Source: Dehalococcoidia bacterium
GTDB lineage: Bacteria > Chloroflexota > Dehalococcoidia > Lucifugimonadales > JAGWBF01
Reading direction: 5' to 3'
Assembly (NCBI GenBank): GCA_021295955.1
Contig: JAGWBJ010000005.1
Location: 254,813 to 318,812 of the forward strand
Length of the DNA stretch: 64,000 nucleotides
In this document: positions 40,231-48,819 of the stretch, in pieces
Layout of the letters: every line of letters begins with the position of its first letter
How positions within the stretch are numbered: the first letter of the stretch is position 1
The notes under the pieces: model-generated
Told to the model about the DNA's origin: nothing
What the model saw: only the letters and a program-made list of their open reading frames with translations
Database searches by the model: none
Position numbers and translations under genes: made by a program

Positions 40231-41085
40231 ATGACGACCATCGAGGACATCGTCCTGGGAAACGACCTGCGGGGCGTTTCTCACCTGAGACAACACCTGC
40301 CGCCGGACTTCTGCCGCCAGGCCGCGGAGCTTGTGCTGGCCAACCCCGGGGCGGTGTTCATTGCCACGGGCTTTTACATCCGGGCGGCCGACGCTCCCGA
40401 GTCCGACGGCCCTCCCGGGGCCATCGCCATAGGCAGGGCCCTGGCGTCCCTGGGCTGGAGGGTCGTCCACGTTACAGACAGGTACACGGTGCCGATAATC
40501 AAGCCCTTCGTCACCTCCGACACGGAGGTGATCGACTTTCCGATAACCGACGACGAGAGCAGCCGCCGCTTCGCATCGAGGCTGCTGACCGAGCACGACC
40601 CCTCGGTCCTGATCGCCATCGAACGGTGCGGGCTCAACGAGAACGGCATGTACCTGAACATGCGGGGCCTGGACATCACCCCCCAGACGGCCCGCACGGA
40701 CCACCTCTTCCTCCAGCACTCCCGGACGGTGGGGATAGGCGACGGCGGCAACGAGATCGGAATGGGGAACGTGGCCGAGTTCGTGCCGCAGGTGGGGACC
40801 CTCGTGGACTATCCCGCCCTAACCAAGACGACCAGACTGGTCATAGCCAGCACCTCCAACTGGGGGGGCTACGGCCTAGTGGCGGCCATCTCCCGGGAGG
40901 TGGAGCGCAACCTCCTGCCAGACCCCGACGAGGAGACGGAGCTGATAACCCGCATGGTCGACCTGGGAGCCGTGGACGGGGTCGTTGGTAAGAGCCAGTA
41001 CGCCGTGGACGCCATGGACCTGGACACCCATGGACAGGCGCTGGTGAGCCTTCGCGCCCTGCTGGACTCCGAGGGAGTACGGTAG
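40231..41085 (+). CDS. DUF4392 family protein (D-glutamate cyclase C-terminal homologue)
   Basis: 284 aa from ATG 40231 (GAGGAGGCGCT upstream). GAVFIATGFYIRAADAPESDGPPGAIAIGRALASLGWRVVHVTDRY, IAIERCGLNENGMYLNMRGLDITPQTARTDHLF, TVGIGDGGNEIGMGN and TSNWGGYGLVAAISRE identify DUF4392, the domain found C-terminal to DUF1445 in vertebrate D-glutamate cyclase. In bacteria the halves are often separate neighbouring genes, as here. Together the pair probably handles D-glutamate or a related lactam or hydroxy acid. A catabolic role fits the nearby D-aminoacylase-like gene at 59-61 kb, but that link is speculative. Confidence 0.88.
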   Translation: MTTIEDIVLGNDLRGVSHLRQHLPPDFCRQAAELVLANPGAVFIATGFYIRAADAPESDGPPGAIAIGRALASLGWRVVHVTDRYTVPIIKPFVTSDTEVIDFPITDDESSRRFASRLLTEHDPSVLIAIERCGLNENGMYLNMRGLDITPQTARTDHLFLQHSRTVGIGDGGNEIGMGNVAEFVPQVGTLVDYPALTKTTRLVIASTSNWGGYGLVAAISREVERNLLPDPDEETELITRMVDLGAVDGVVGKSQYAVDAMDLDTHGQALVSLRALLDSEGVR

Positions 41086-41123
41086 CTCCAGGCCCAAGGC
41101 ATCCCCGGGTCCGGCACAGAGGA

Positions 41124-41999
41124 TCAGGAGGCTTTGGGCCCCTCGAGAGGCAAGACCAACGAGGAGACGTCCAGCTCCCCCAGCCCGTCTGAGATGGCCC
41201 GCTCCACCACCTGGAGCGTCCGCTCTCCCAGGGGGCTGTTGGCGTTCAGGTCCCGGGCGTACTCCTGGGCCAGCCCCAGGTCCTTCACGAACAGCCTGAG
41301 GGGGGCCCGGGCATCGTCGAAGTCCCGGCTGGCTATGACAGGGCCGTTGCGGGAGAGCATGAAGCTGGAGCCCCAGCTCGTGGCCAGCACCTCCTGCAGG
41401 GCGTCCAGGTCCACACCGGCCCGGCCACCCAGCAGCATGGCCTCCGCCGCGGCCAGGGAGTGTACGCTCACCAGAAGCTGGTTGATCAGCTTGAAGACGC
41501 TGCCCGAGCCCACGCCTCCGACACGTCGAACGTTCCCTCCGTAGGCACGGAACACCGGAAGGGCCGTCTCGAAGGCATCGGGGGGGCCTCCCGCCATTAT
41601 GGTAAGCGTCCCTTCGGCAGCCCGTTCGACGCCTCCACTGATGGGCGCGTCCAGGAAGGACGCTCCCCTTGCCTCCGCCGCCTCTGCTATGGCCCGGGAA
41701 GTCGACGGGCCCACCGTACTGTGGTCGACCAGGACCTGGCCGGGGCTGGCCACGGACACGATGCCATCCTTGCCCAGGAACACCTCCTCCACGGTGGATA
41801 CGTCGGGGAGGCAGGTCAGGACGACAGTCGAGGCGCCGGCAACCTCCGCCGCCGAGGAGGCTCCCACCGCGCCCGCGGCGGCGAGCTCATCGACCTTCGG
41901 GCGGCTGCGGTTGTGGACCGTGAGAGGGAAGCCGGCTTCCAGCAGGCGGCGGGACATGGGCATTCCCATCCGTCCCAGCCCTATGAAGCCAACGTTCAT
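41124..41999 (-). CDS. NAD(P)-dependent beta-hydroxyacid dehydrogenase (3-hydroxyisobutyrate dehydrogenase family)
   Basis: 291 aa. The N-terminal Rossmann motif is VGFIGLGRMGMPMSRRLLEAG, followed by FLDAPISGGVERAAEGTLTIMAGG (substrate-binding DAPVSGG). The catalytic lysine is in GSVFKLINQLLVSVHSLAAAEAMLL, and KDLGLAQEYARDLNANSPLGERTLQVVE lies in the helical C-terminal domain. Substrates of the family include 3-hydroxyisobutyrate, tartronate semialdehyde and glyoxylate; none can be chosen here. The start is ATG 41999 with AGGAAAG upstream. It is the last gene of the minus-strand run from 48.2 kb and converges on the DUF4392 gene. Confidence 0.88.
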   Translation of the reverse strand: MNVGFIGLGRMGMPMSRRLLEAGFPLTVHNRSRPKVDELAAAGAVGASSAAEVAGASTVVLTCLPDVSTVEEVFLGKDGIVSVASPGQVLVDHSTVGPSTSRAIAEAAEARGASFLDAPISGGVERAAEGTLTIMAGGPPDAFETALPVFRAYGGNVRRVGGVGSGSVFKLINQLLVSVHSLAAAEAMLLGGRAGVDLDALQEVLATSWGSSFMLSRNGPVIASRDFDDARAPLRLFVKDLGLAQEYARDLNANSPLGERTLQVVERAISDGLGELDVSSLVLPLEGPKAS

Positions 42000-42018
42000 C
42001 GTTTCTTTCCTAGACGAG

Positions 42019-42228
42019 TCAGCCGGCGTCCTGCCCCAGATAGGCTCCAGGCTGGGCCATGAACTTGCTGCGGCACTCCAGGCTGCAGAAGTAGTACCAC
42101 TTGCCGTCGTGGAACTGGCGGGTCCCCCTCTGGGGGTCCACCTCAGTCGCCCCATATCTCGTCTGACCGGTCTCCACCCTGGCGGCCGCCTCGTCCATCT
42201 CCTTGCCGCAAACGGGGTCCATTGCCAT
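42019..42228 (-). CDS. YHS-domain protein
   Basis: 69 aa. MDPVCGKEMDEAAAR, then FHDGKWYYFCSLECRSKFMAQPGAYL: this is a complete YHS domain with the C-G and F-C-x-x-x-C metal-binding cysteines, as in the N-terminus of copper ATPases and in toluene-monooxygenase-like proteins. The linker ARVETGQTRYGATEVDPQRGTRQ is longer than in minimal YHS domains. It lies 19 bases upstream of the dehydrogenase start and 47 bases after the acyl-CoA dehydrogenase. Its role, metal delivery or sensing, is not known. Confidence 0.87.
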   Translation of the reverse strand: MAMDPVCGKEMDEAAARVETGQTRYGATEVDPQRGTRQFHDGKWYYFCSLECRSKFMAQPGAYLGQDAG

Positions 42229-42275
42229 CGTTCATCCCTCGGTCTTGGAGCTACCGGTATCCCGGTTGCCCGCGA

Positions 42276-43433
42276 CTAGCTACCCAGGCGTACCCTGCCC
42301 GGCGCGTCCAGCAACGCCCGGGCCACGCGGGCCCGGTGCTCGAAGCTGGTGCCCATCCTCATGGTCCAGGCGGAGACCCTGCGGAACCACAGGTGCAGGT
42401 CGAACTCCATCATGAATCCGATCCCGCCGTGGATGACCTGGGAGGACCGCACCGCCGCCTCGCACCTATCGTTGCAGAAGGCCTTGGCTTGGGACACCTC
42501 GACGGCGGCAGGCAGTCCCTGGTCCATGCGCCACAGGGCCTCGTAGGTCAGGAGCTGCCCGCCGTCCACCCAAAGGACCATGTCGGCGCACATGTGTTGA
42601 ATGGACTGAAAGGCCCCTATCGGCCTGCCGAAGGCGACACGCTGCTTGGCGTACTCCACGGCCATCTCCACGTCTTTCCTGGCCGCGCCGACCATCTGGG
42701 CGCACAGGAGGGCCGTCCCCCGGTCGAGCATTCTTTCGGCAACGGGCCAGCCCTGGTCGAGCTCGCCTACAATGCTCGACCGGGGCACCCGCACGCGGTC
42801 GAAGGTCACCTTGCTCTGGCGGTCCTTGGCAAGGGTCACCAGCGGCACGTGGGACACACCCGGGCTGTCGGTATCGACCAGGAACAGGGTGATGCCCTCG
42901 CCGCTGTGGGACGGCGGGGCCGTGCGGCAGGCCACCAGGCACTTCTCGGAGGCCCCGAAGGAGTCCACGAAGGTCTTGGTCCCGCTCAGGAGGAAGTAGT
43001 CGCCCTCCTCCACGGCCTCCATGCGGACCGACTCGGGCCGGTAGCGAGCGTCGCGCTCCGTGAACGCCCAGCTCATCACCAGGTCGCCGCTGCAGACCCT
43101 GGGCAGCAGCTCCCGGCGCTGCTCCTCGGTGCCGTCGGAGGCCACGGTGAGCGCCGGGACCATGGTGCTGTGGAAGGGCACCGGGGAGATGGCGCGCCCC
43201 ACCTCCTCCAGCACTATCCCCAGATAGGTCAGGGTGGCCCCCTGCCCGCCGTACTCCTCGGGGATGGCCAGGCCCAGCCACCCCAGGTCTCCCATCTGCT
43301 TCCAGAGGGCGGGCGGGTAGCCCAGGTCGTCCCGCTCCATCTCCCGCGCCAGGCTCGGAGGCGACTCGGCCTCCAGGAACTCCCTGGCGCCGTTCTTGAG
43401 CATCTGCTCTTCTTCGTTCGGCAGTACGTCCAT
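42276..43433 (-). CDS. Acyl-CoA dehydrogenase family protein
   Basis: 385 aa flavoprotein. The N-terminal helical domain has LGWLGLAIPEEYGGQGATLTYLGIVLEEVGRAISPVPF. The middle beta domain has SWAFTERDARYRPESVRMEAVEEGDYFLLSGTKTFVDSFGASEKCLVACR. The C-terminal helices have VEYAKQRVAFGRPIGAFQSIQHMCADM and SQVIHGGIGFMMEFDLHLWFRR (FAD/CoA contacts). A catalytic glutamate is not at the common position, so chain specificity or even dehydrogenase activity is uncertain; such divergent ACADs are abundant in SAR202-like genomes. ATG 43433 was chosen because conserved sequence begins there. It is paired with the ACAD directly upstream, a usual arrangement for heteromeric enzymes. Confidence 0.87.
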   Translation of the reverse strand: MDVLPNEEEQMLKNGAREFLEAESPPSLAREMERDDLGYPPALWKQMGDLGWLGLAIPEEYGGQGATLTYLGIVLEEVGRAISPVPFHSTMVPALTVASDGTEEQRRELLPRVCSGDLVMSWAFTERDARYRPESVRMEAVEEGDYFLLSGTKTFVDSFGASEKCLVACRTAPPSHSGEGITLFLVDTDSPGVSHVPLVTLAKDRQSKVTFDRVRVPRSSIVGELDQGWPVAERMLDRGTALLCAQMVGAARKDVEMAVEYAKQRVAFGRPIGAFQSIQHMCADMVLWVDGGQLLTYEALWRMDQGLPAAVEVSQAKAFCNDRCEAAVRSSQVIHGGIGFMMEFDLHLWFRRVSAWTMRMGTSFEHRARVARALLDAPGRVRLGS

Positions 43434-43498
43434 GTTCTCGCAGGGCTGTCCGCCGGCGCCGGCAGTGGGCCGTGTCGCCGGGCTCGGAGCGCCGGCTG

Positions 43499-44701
43499 CT
43501 ACCCCCTGGGCAGTCCCAGGCCCCGGCGGGCCATCTGGTCCCGCATCACCTGGACGCTGCCATGGTTGATTCCCGACTGGAAGGAGCCCATCACGTTGTG
43601 GGCGAACAGCCCCTCCTCGACGGCGTCCTCGGACCCTTGCAGGAGCTGCGCATAGGGTCCCAGTATCTGGGTAATGGTCTCGGTGGTGCGGACTCCGTGC
43701 TCGGGGGCCCACACCTTCTCCGCCGAGCCCTCGTAGGTAAACTCGCCCCCGCGCTCGACGATGGACATGCTGCGCATGGTCATGAGGCGGCACACCTGGG
43801 CCTCGATCCACAGCTCGGCCAGACGGTCCCTCACCGAGTCCTCCTCGGCCGGGGAGTAGCTCTCGAACCGGTTCTCCTTCACCCAGTTGATGATGTCCTC
43901 GTCCCGCCGGACGGATATCAGATACCGGTTGGCGCCGACCCTATCCAGGTTCAGCCCCATGGCGCCCACGTACCAACCCATGTTCTCCTCGCCCAGGAGG
44001 GCGTCGGAGGAGACCCGGACGTCCTCCAGGAACACCTCGTTCGTCCGGGCGGTGCCGTAGGTGGTGCCGGTGGGAGCGAGGGGCTCGTTCTGGATGGTCC
44101 ACAGGGGGCGCACCGTTATGCCGGGCAGGTCCATGGGCACCAGGAAGATGGAGATGCCCCGGTGCCTGGGCGCCTCGGGGTCGGTCCGGGCCATGAGATA
44201 GATGTGGGTCGCGTAGTGGGCGGCCGAAGTGAACATCTTCTGGCCGTTGATGACGTAGTGGTCGCCGTCCCTGACTGCCCGGCACTGAAGTCCGGCCAGG
44301 TCCGCCCCCGCCTGGGGCTCGGTGAACCCCAGGGCGAAGATGATCTCCCCGTTGATGAGCCCCGGGAGGAAGTGCTTCTTCTGCTCCTCCGTCCCCGCCG
44401 CCAGGATGGCCGGAGCGCCGCTGCCGGCGCCGCCCACGGATATCCCCACCCTGGCGAACTCCTCCTCGACGATGTACTGATCGATGCGGCTCCCACCCTG
44501 GCCGCCGTACTCCTTGGGCCAGCTGATGCCGATCCACCCGCGGGAGGCGACCTCCTTGTACAGCTCTCGCGCCAGCGGGCCCCGGGTGTTCTCGCCAAAG
44601 TCGTCGATCTCCGAGATGAGCTCCTCGGTTACGTGCTCGGCAATGAACCCCTGCACCTCTTCCCGCAGGGTTTCCTGTTCCGGGGTGAAGCCGAAGTCCA
44701 T
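43499..44701 (-). CDS. Acyl-CoA dehydrogenase family protein
   Basis: 400 aa. It has MDFGFTPEQETLREEVQGFIAEHV, WIGISWPKEYGGQGGSRIDQYIVEEEFARVG, FALGFTEPQAGADLAGLQCRAVRDGDHYVINGQKMFTSAAHYATHIYLMART, VFLEDVRVSSDALLGEENMGW and the C-terminal GSAEKVWAPEHGVRTTETITQILGPYAQL. It passes electrons to ETF, which is encoded immediately upstream. With the second ACAD (65-base gap) it probably forms an alpha2-beta2 enzyme, as in steroid- or branched-acyl-CoA dehydrogenases; the substrate is unknown. ATG 44701 has an AGAGGTGG site. Confidence 0.9.
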   Translation of the reverse strand: MDFGFTPEQETLREEVQGFIAEHVTEELISEIDDFGENTRGPLARELYKEVASRGWIGISWPKEYGGQGGSRIDQYIVEEEFARVGISVGGAGSGAPAILAAGTEEQKKHFLPGLINGEIIFALGFTEPQAGADLAGLQCRAVRDGDHYVINGQKMFTSAAHYATHIYLMARTDPEAPRHRGISIFLVPMDLPGITVRPLWTIQNEPLAPTGTTYGTARTNEVFLEDVRVSSDALLGEENMGWYVGAMGLNLDRVGANRYLISVRRDEDIINWVKENRFESYSPAEEDSVRDRLAELWIEAQVCRLMTMRSMSIVERGGEFTYEGSAEKVWAPEHGVRTTETITQILGPYAQLLQGSEDAVEEGLFAHNVMGSFQSGINHGSVQVMRDQMARRGLGLPRG

Positions 44702-44908
44702 GGTCCACCTCTTCGCCCGCTCGGCCGGTGCGCCTTGGCCCGGCTTCACAGGTTGTATCTGGGCCCCCTCATTCTGCCTTCGTGCTGCGGGACTGTCAAG
44801 GCGGCCCGCTCTGCCCGCCGACTCGAGCACGCCTCCACAGGCGCCGACGGCAGCGCCGCACAGGCCGGTATTGGGGACGTAGTTGCGGGTGGGGACTCCA
44901 CCCAACCG

Positions 44909-46750
44909 TCACGAGCGGTCTGGGAGCAGCAAGGGCCCCAGCGCGTCGGCCAGTGGAGGCAGGTAGGTCTCCCAATCGCCGACGATGGAGAAGTCCGCTC
45001 CCTGCAGGATTGGACTGCGGCGGGGGTTGGGGTTGGTGTTGATGGCGATTATGGTCCCCGCCTTCTGGATGCCCACCATGTGGTTGAAGTCCCCGCGTAT
45101 GCCCACCGCTATGTACAGCCTGGGAGCGATGGCCTTCCCCGTCAGGCCCACCTGGAGCTGCCTGGGCAGCCAGCCCGCGTCGGCAACGTTGCGGGTGGCC
45201 GCAACCTCCGCTCCCAGACGATGGGCGACGGAGCGAACGACCGGGAGCTTCTCGGGGCCGCCGACTCCCATGCCGACTCCCACCACGACCGGGGCCCGCT
45301 CCAGGGCCAGACCCCCGGCGTCCGACTCACGGTGGACCTCCAGCAACCGCATGTCCGGCGCCGGGGATTCGTCGACGTCGACCACCTCCACCGGAGCCTC
45401 CAGACTTCGGTCGGGAGCCACCGGGCTCAGGAGGCCGGGACGCAGGGTGGCCATGTACGGCCGGGTGTTCGATAGTATGGGCGCCACCACGTTGCCGCCC
45501 AGGGCGGGCTTTAGCTGGACAAGGCCCCCCGACCCGTCAATCTCCAAGTCGATACAGTCGCCGGTCAGCCCCAGGGACAGGGCCGCCGCCACCCGGGACG
45601 CCACGTCCCGGCCGTTGGCGGTCGACGGGAACAGGACGGCGTATGGACTGTGCTCTCGTACGGCTCCGGCCAGGGCCGAAACGCATGCCAGGCCCGCCGG
45701 GTGCAAGGACTCCGCCGCCGCCAGGACGATGACGCGGTCCGCTCCGTGGGCCGCAAGCTCACGGACCTCCTCGGCGGGTCCGGCGCCTGTCAGCACCGCG
45801 ACCACCTCGCCGCGGGTCATGTCCGCCAGGTCACGGGCCTTGCCCAGGATCTCGAAGGTCGTAGCCCTCAATCCCGAGGCGACACGCTCACCCACCACCC
45901 ACAGGGCCGCGCCATGGCCGCCCTCGTACCTCTCCCAGCCGGTGCGTGGAGCCTGTATGGGAGCCGGGGGCCTCTCGCTGAAGGCCTGCACCAGCTTCCT
46001 GGCCGCCTCCTGGGGGTCCTCCTCCTCGATGACCACGCCGGCGCGTTGGGAGGCTACGAACCGTATCTCCGACACGGAGGTGGGGGAGCCGGCCGCCCCG
46101 AACAGTGACTCGTCCGCGGACAGGTCGCGGGCGCCCAGGTCCTCGATGGCAGGGGCCTCCCTGGCGGCCAGCATATTCTGACGGGATGGGAACCGCTCCG
46201 GCGTGATCCCTTCGGTCACGCTCACCACGGTGGGCAGAGGACACTCGATGACCTCGTGGCCCTCGTCGGTCTCACGCTCCACTCGTATGGGACCTTCCTC
46301 GGACGGGCAGTCCAGCCTGCGGACGTTGCCCACGTAGGGCAGGCCAAGGAGCTGGGCCAGCTCGGGCCCCACTTGGCCCGTCTCGGCGTCGGTGCTGTGC
46401 CGACCGCACAGAACCAGGTCGTGGGCCTCCCGGTCCAGCGCCAGCGACAGGCTCCGGGCGGTGGCGAGGGTGTCCGACCCGGCCATGGCGCGGTCGGTCA
46501 GGTGGACGGCCCGGTCCGCGCCCATGGCCAGGCACTGGACCAGGGCGTCCCGCGCCTGGGGCGGCCCCATTGTATATGCAACTACCTCTCCCCCGACCTG
46601 CTTTGCAAGCTGGACTGCCCTGTCCACGGCCAGCAGGTCGAAGGAGTTGACCTCCAGGGGAACGCCCTCACGGACAATGGTCTTGGACTCGTAATCGAAG
46701 GTAATCCGGGAGAGGACGGGCACCTGCTTGACACACACCGCTATTCGCAT
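44909..46750 (-). CDS. Fused electron-transfer flavoprotein (EtfB-EtfA)
   Basis: 613 aa. Residues 1-255 are an ETF beta subunit: MRIAVCVKQVPV, AVDRAVQLAKQVGGEVVAYTMGP, CGRHSTDAETGQVGPELAQLLGLPYV. From about residue 280 an ETF alpha subunit follows: LWVVGERVASGLRATTFEILGKARDLADM, GLTGDCIDLEID, MATLRPGLLSP, and the FAD domain VGLTGKAIAPRLYIAVGIRGDFNHMVGIQKAGTIIAINTNPNPRRSPILQGADFSIVGDW. ETF carries electrons from acyl-CoA dehydrogenases to a membrane quinone oxidoreductase; the ACAD pair lies directly downstream. Most bacteria encode the subunits separately. The ATG overlaps the end of the NAPRTase gene by 10 bases. Confidence 0.92.
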   Translation of the reverse strand: MRIAVCVKQVPVLSRITFDYESKTIVREGVPLEVNSFDLLAVDRAVQLAKQVGGEVVAYTMGPPQARDALVQCLAMGADRAVHLTDRAMAGSDTLATARSLSLALDREAHDLVLCGRHSTDAETGQVGPELAQLLGLPYVGNVRRLDCPSEEGPIRVERETDEGHEVIECPLPTVVSVTEGITPERFPSRQNMLAAREAPAIEDLGARDLSADESLFGAAGSPTSVSEIRFVASQRAGVVIEEEDPQEAARKLVQAFSERPPAPIQAPRTGWERYEGGHGAALWVVGERVASGLRATTFEILGKARDLADMTRGEVVAVLTGAGPAEEVRELAAHGADRVIVLAAAESLHPAGLACVSALAGAVREHSPYAVLFPSTANGRDVASRVAAALSLGLTGDCIDLEIDGSGGLVQLKPALGGNVVAPILSNTRPYMATLRPGLLSPVAPDRSLEAPVEVVDVDESPAPDMRLLEVHRESDAGGLALERAPVVVGVGMGVGGPEKLPVVRSVAHRLGAEVAATRNVADAGWLPRQLQVGLTGKAIAPRLYIAVGIRGDFNHMVGIQKAGTIIAINTNPNPRRSPILQGADFSIVGDWETYLPPLADALGPLLLPDRS

Positions 46751-48204
46751 GGACGCGCCTCGCAAACGGGACCCGGCGTGCCTCCTGCGGCCACCCGGTC
46801 CGCCGACTCGGCTGCGAGGGATACCTCCATATCCACCCGCAACCTATCCAGCCGGGGGCTCAGGTGGACCGGATACACGGCGGGGTCTCGAAGGGCCATG
46901 ACACCGTCATCCAGGGCTTCCAGGTCCCGGCAAAGGAGCTCACGAGCCTCATCCAATCCGGGGGCTTCCTCCATCGTCCTGCCTCCCTGCATCACCTTTC
47001 GCAGCAAGGGCTCGGGGGGGAGGCCCTCCGCACCGGCCGAGGGCTCGTCCTCGTCACGCAGGGCAATGACGTCCCCCGCCAGACTGCCGGCTGCGTCGCG
47101 CAGCCTGAACACCTGCTTCTCCCCTGGGACCGAGACCTTGCCAGTGCTCAGCTTGAGCACTGGGCGGCAGCCGTACTGGACCAGCTTGTAGGCCATGTCG
47201 GTCCAGGGAGCGTCCGCGGAAACACCCATCTTCGTACCCACTCCGAAGGCGTCGATGGGGGCGCCCCTACCGACCAGGTTGTCCACGTCGAGCTCGTCCA
47301 GGCCCCCGCTGGCCACTATCCTCACGTCGGGTAGCTCGGCGTCGTCCAGCACGGCGCGGACCTCCCGGCTCAGGGATTCGAGGTCGCCGCTGTCCAGCCT
47401 CACGCCGTCCAGGGCCCGCCCCCGGGCCTTCATCTCGTTCCCCACCAGGGCGGCGTTGCGGGCCCCGGCGACGGTGTCGTAGGTGTCGATCAGCAGGATG
47501 GCCCTGTCTGGAAAGCTCTCGGCGTAGGCGCGGAAGGCGTCCACTTCGTGCTCGTAGCTGGAGACGAAGGAGTGGGCCATGGTGCCGGCCAGGGGCATCC
47601 CGTAGGCCTTTCCCGCCATGACGTTGCTGGTCGCCTGGAAGCCGGCGATGTAGCTGCAGCGGGCTACCTTCATGGCCGCGTCGACGCCCTGGGTGCGGCG
47701 AAGGGAGAAGTCGACGATGGGCCTGCCCTGACCAGCCCGGACGCAACGGGAGGCCTTGGTGGCCATCATGGTCTGCAGGTTCACCTGGTTTATGACGTAG
47801 CTCTCCACCGCCTGTGCCTCCACCACCGGACCGGACACCTCCAGGACCGGCTCGTCGGAGAAGAAGACCCGGCCCTCGGGCATGGCCCAGACGTCGCCGG
47901 TAAACCTCACCCCGGACAGGTACTCCAGGAAGTCCCCATGGAACATCCTGGTGGAGACCAGGTAGTCGATGGACTCCTCGGGGAAGCGCCATTCCTCCAG
48001 GTATCGCAGCACGTCTTCCAGCCCGGCCGCCACGAAGTAGCCCCGGTTTGGGGGGTAGCTCCGGATGAACAGGCTGAAGGTGGCCCGGGACGACATCCCG
48101 TGCTGGAAATAGGTCTGGGCCATGGTCAGCTCGTAGAGATCGGTCACGAGACCGGGCTCCGAGAGGCCGGAAAACGGCACTTTCCAGTTGTCCCTAGACG
48201 GCAT
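46741..48204 (-). CDS. pncB: Nicotinate phosphoribosyltransferase
   Basis: 487 aa. It makes nicotinate mononucleotide from nicotinate and PRPP in NAD salvage. The N-terminus has GLVTDLYELTMAQTYFQHGMSSRATFSLFIRSYPPNRGYFVAAGLEDVLRYLEEWRFPEE, the catalytic-loop region is IVDFSLRRTQGVDAAMKVARCSYIAGFQATSNVMAG, GTMAHSFVSSYEHEVDAFRAY carries the phosphorylatable His region, and LDGVRLDSGDL and GGAPIDAFGVGTKMGVS-like elements follow. ATG 48204 is almost at the predicted transcript start of the promoter at 48242-48214, so the mRNA is nearly leaderless and lacks a Shine-Dalgarno. The stop overlaps the ETF start by 10 bases. Confidence 0.93.
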   Translation of the reverse strand: MPSRDNWKVPFSGLSEPGLVTDLYELTMAQTYFQHGMSSRATFSLFIRSYPPNRGYFVAAGLEDVLRYLEEWRFPEESIDYLVSTRMFHGDFLEYLSGVRFTGDVWAMPEGRVFFSDEPVLEVSGPVVEAQAVESYVINQVNLQTMMATKASRCVRAGQGRPIVDFSLRRTQGVDAAMKVARCSYIAGFQATSNVMAGKAYGMPLAGTMAHSFVSSYEHEVDAFRAYAESFPDRAILLIDTYDTVAGARNAALVGNEMKARGRALDGVRLDSGDLESLSREVRAVLDDAELPDVRIVASGGLDELDVDNLVGRGAPIDAFGVGTKMGVSADAPWTDMAYKLVQYGCRPVLKLSTGKVSVPGEKQVFRLRDAAGSLAGDVIALRDEDEPSAGAEGLPPEPLLRKVMQGGRTMEEAPGLDEARELLCRDLEALDDGVMALRDPAVYPVHLSPRLDRLRVDMEVSLAAESADRVAAGGTPGPVCEARPCE

Positions 48205-48213
48205 GTCGGTACT

Positions 48214-48242
48214 ATTATGTTGAGGCGCCGCGTGGCTGTCAA
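48214..48242 (-). promoter_or_regulatory. Promoter of the pncB-etf-acyl-CoA dehydrogenase run
   Basis: On the minus strand TTGACA (48242-48237), 17-base spacer, CATAAT (48219-48214). The predicted start is about 3 bases before the pncB ATG. Confidence 0.65.
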
Positions 48243-48386
48243 TCGACGCTATGTACGCCCAACAGCGGGAGCATGATCCAGGTTGCCTGACCCCGTCACT
48301 CCCGCACCCGGAAACCCCTGCATGACGCCCGTGGGAGCCGTTTCTCCCCCCCCCCGCCATCCACTCGCACCGTCCCCCTCCTGCCA

Positions 48387-48775
48387 TACCGAACGGAGCG
48401 AAGCGGAGAGGAATCTACCCGTGCTGGAGAGCACTCCGCCCACCGCCTTGTGGCGTGGCGTTCTCGTTGTAGGGTCCCTAAGGTTCCTCGCCCGCGGCTC
48501 GGAATGACAAGTGGGAGGGCTCGGAATTGCCAATGGCCTTGACAAGACCACGTATGGGGACGAAAACGGCGGCGCCATCCTCACCGTCATTCCGGCCTTC
48601 GAGCCGGAATCCAGAGGCGGGGTGGGGATACGTGGATGCCCGCGTGCGCGGGCATGACGGACAGACGCGCTGGGAGCCTATCTTCTTGGCAATGACTTGT
48701 GGGATGAGAGTCGGAACGATACGCTTGCGCGGGGGGTGGAATGACACATGGGACCTGCGGCTGGGATGACAGGCG
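48387..48775. repeat. Dispersed intergenic repeat, copy 2 (composite)
   Basis: This gap (48243-48819) has no gene. From 48387 it holds GAACGGAGCGAAGCGGAGAG, a degenerate middle with GTGGCGTGGCGTTCTCGTTG, CTCGGAATTGCCAATGGCCT, CCACGTATGGGGACGAAAAC, CACCGTCATTCCGG with its inverted partner GAGCCGGAATCCAG, and CGCGTGCGCGGGCATGACGG ending at 48660. More degenerate GGAATGAC elements follow to 48775. The same modules in the same order appear inverted at 57500-57810. Bases 48243-48386 show nothing recognisable. Confidence 0.8.
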
Positions 48776-48819
48776 CGGTGCGGCCTGTAGAGAGAAAGAG
48801 GCGTGACCTCCCGGGCGGC

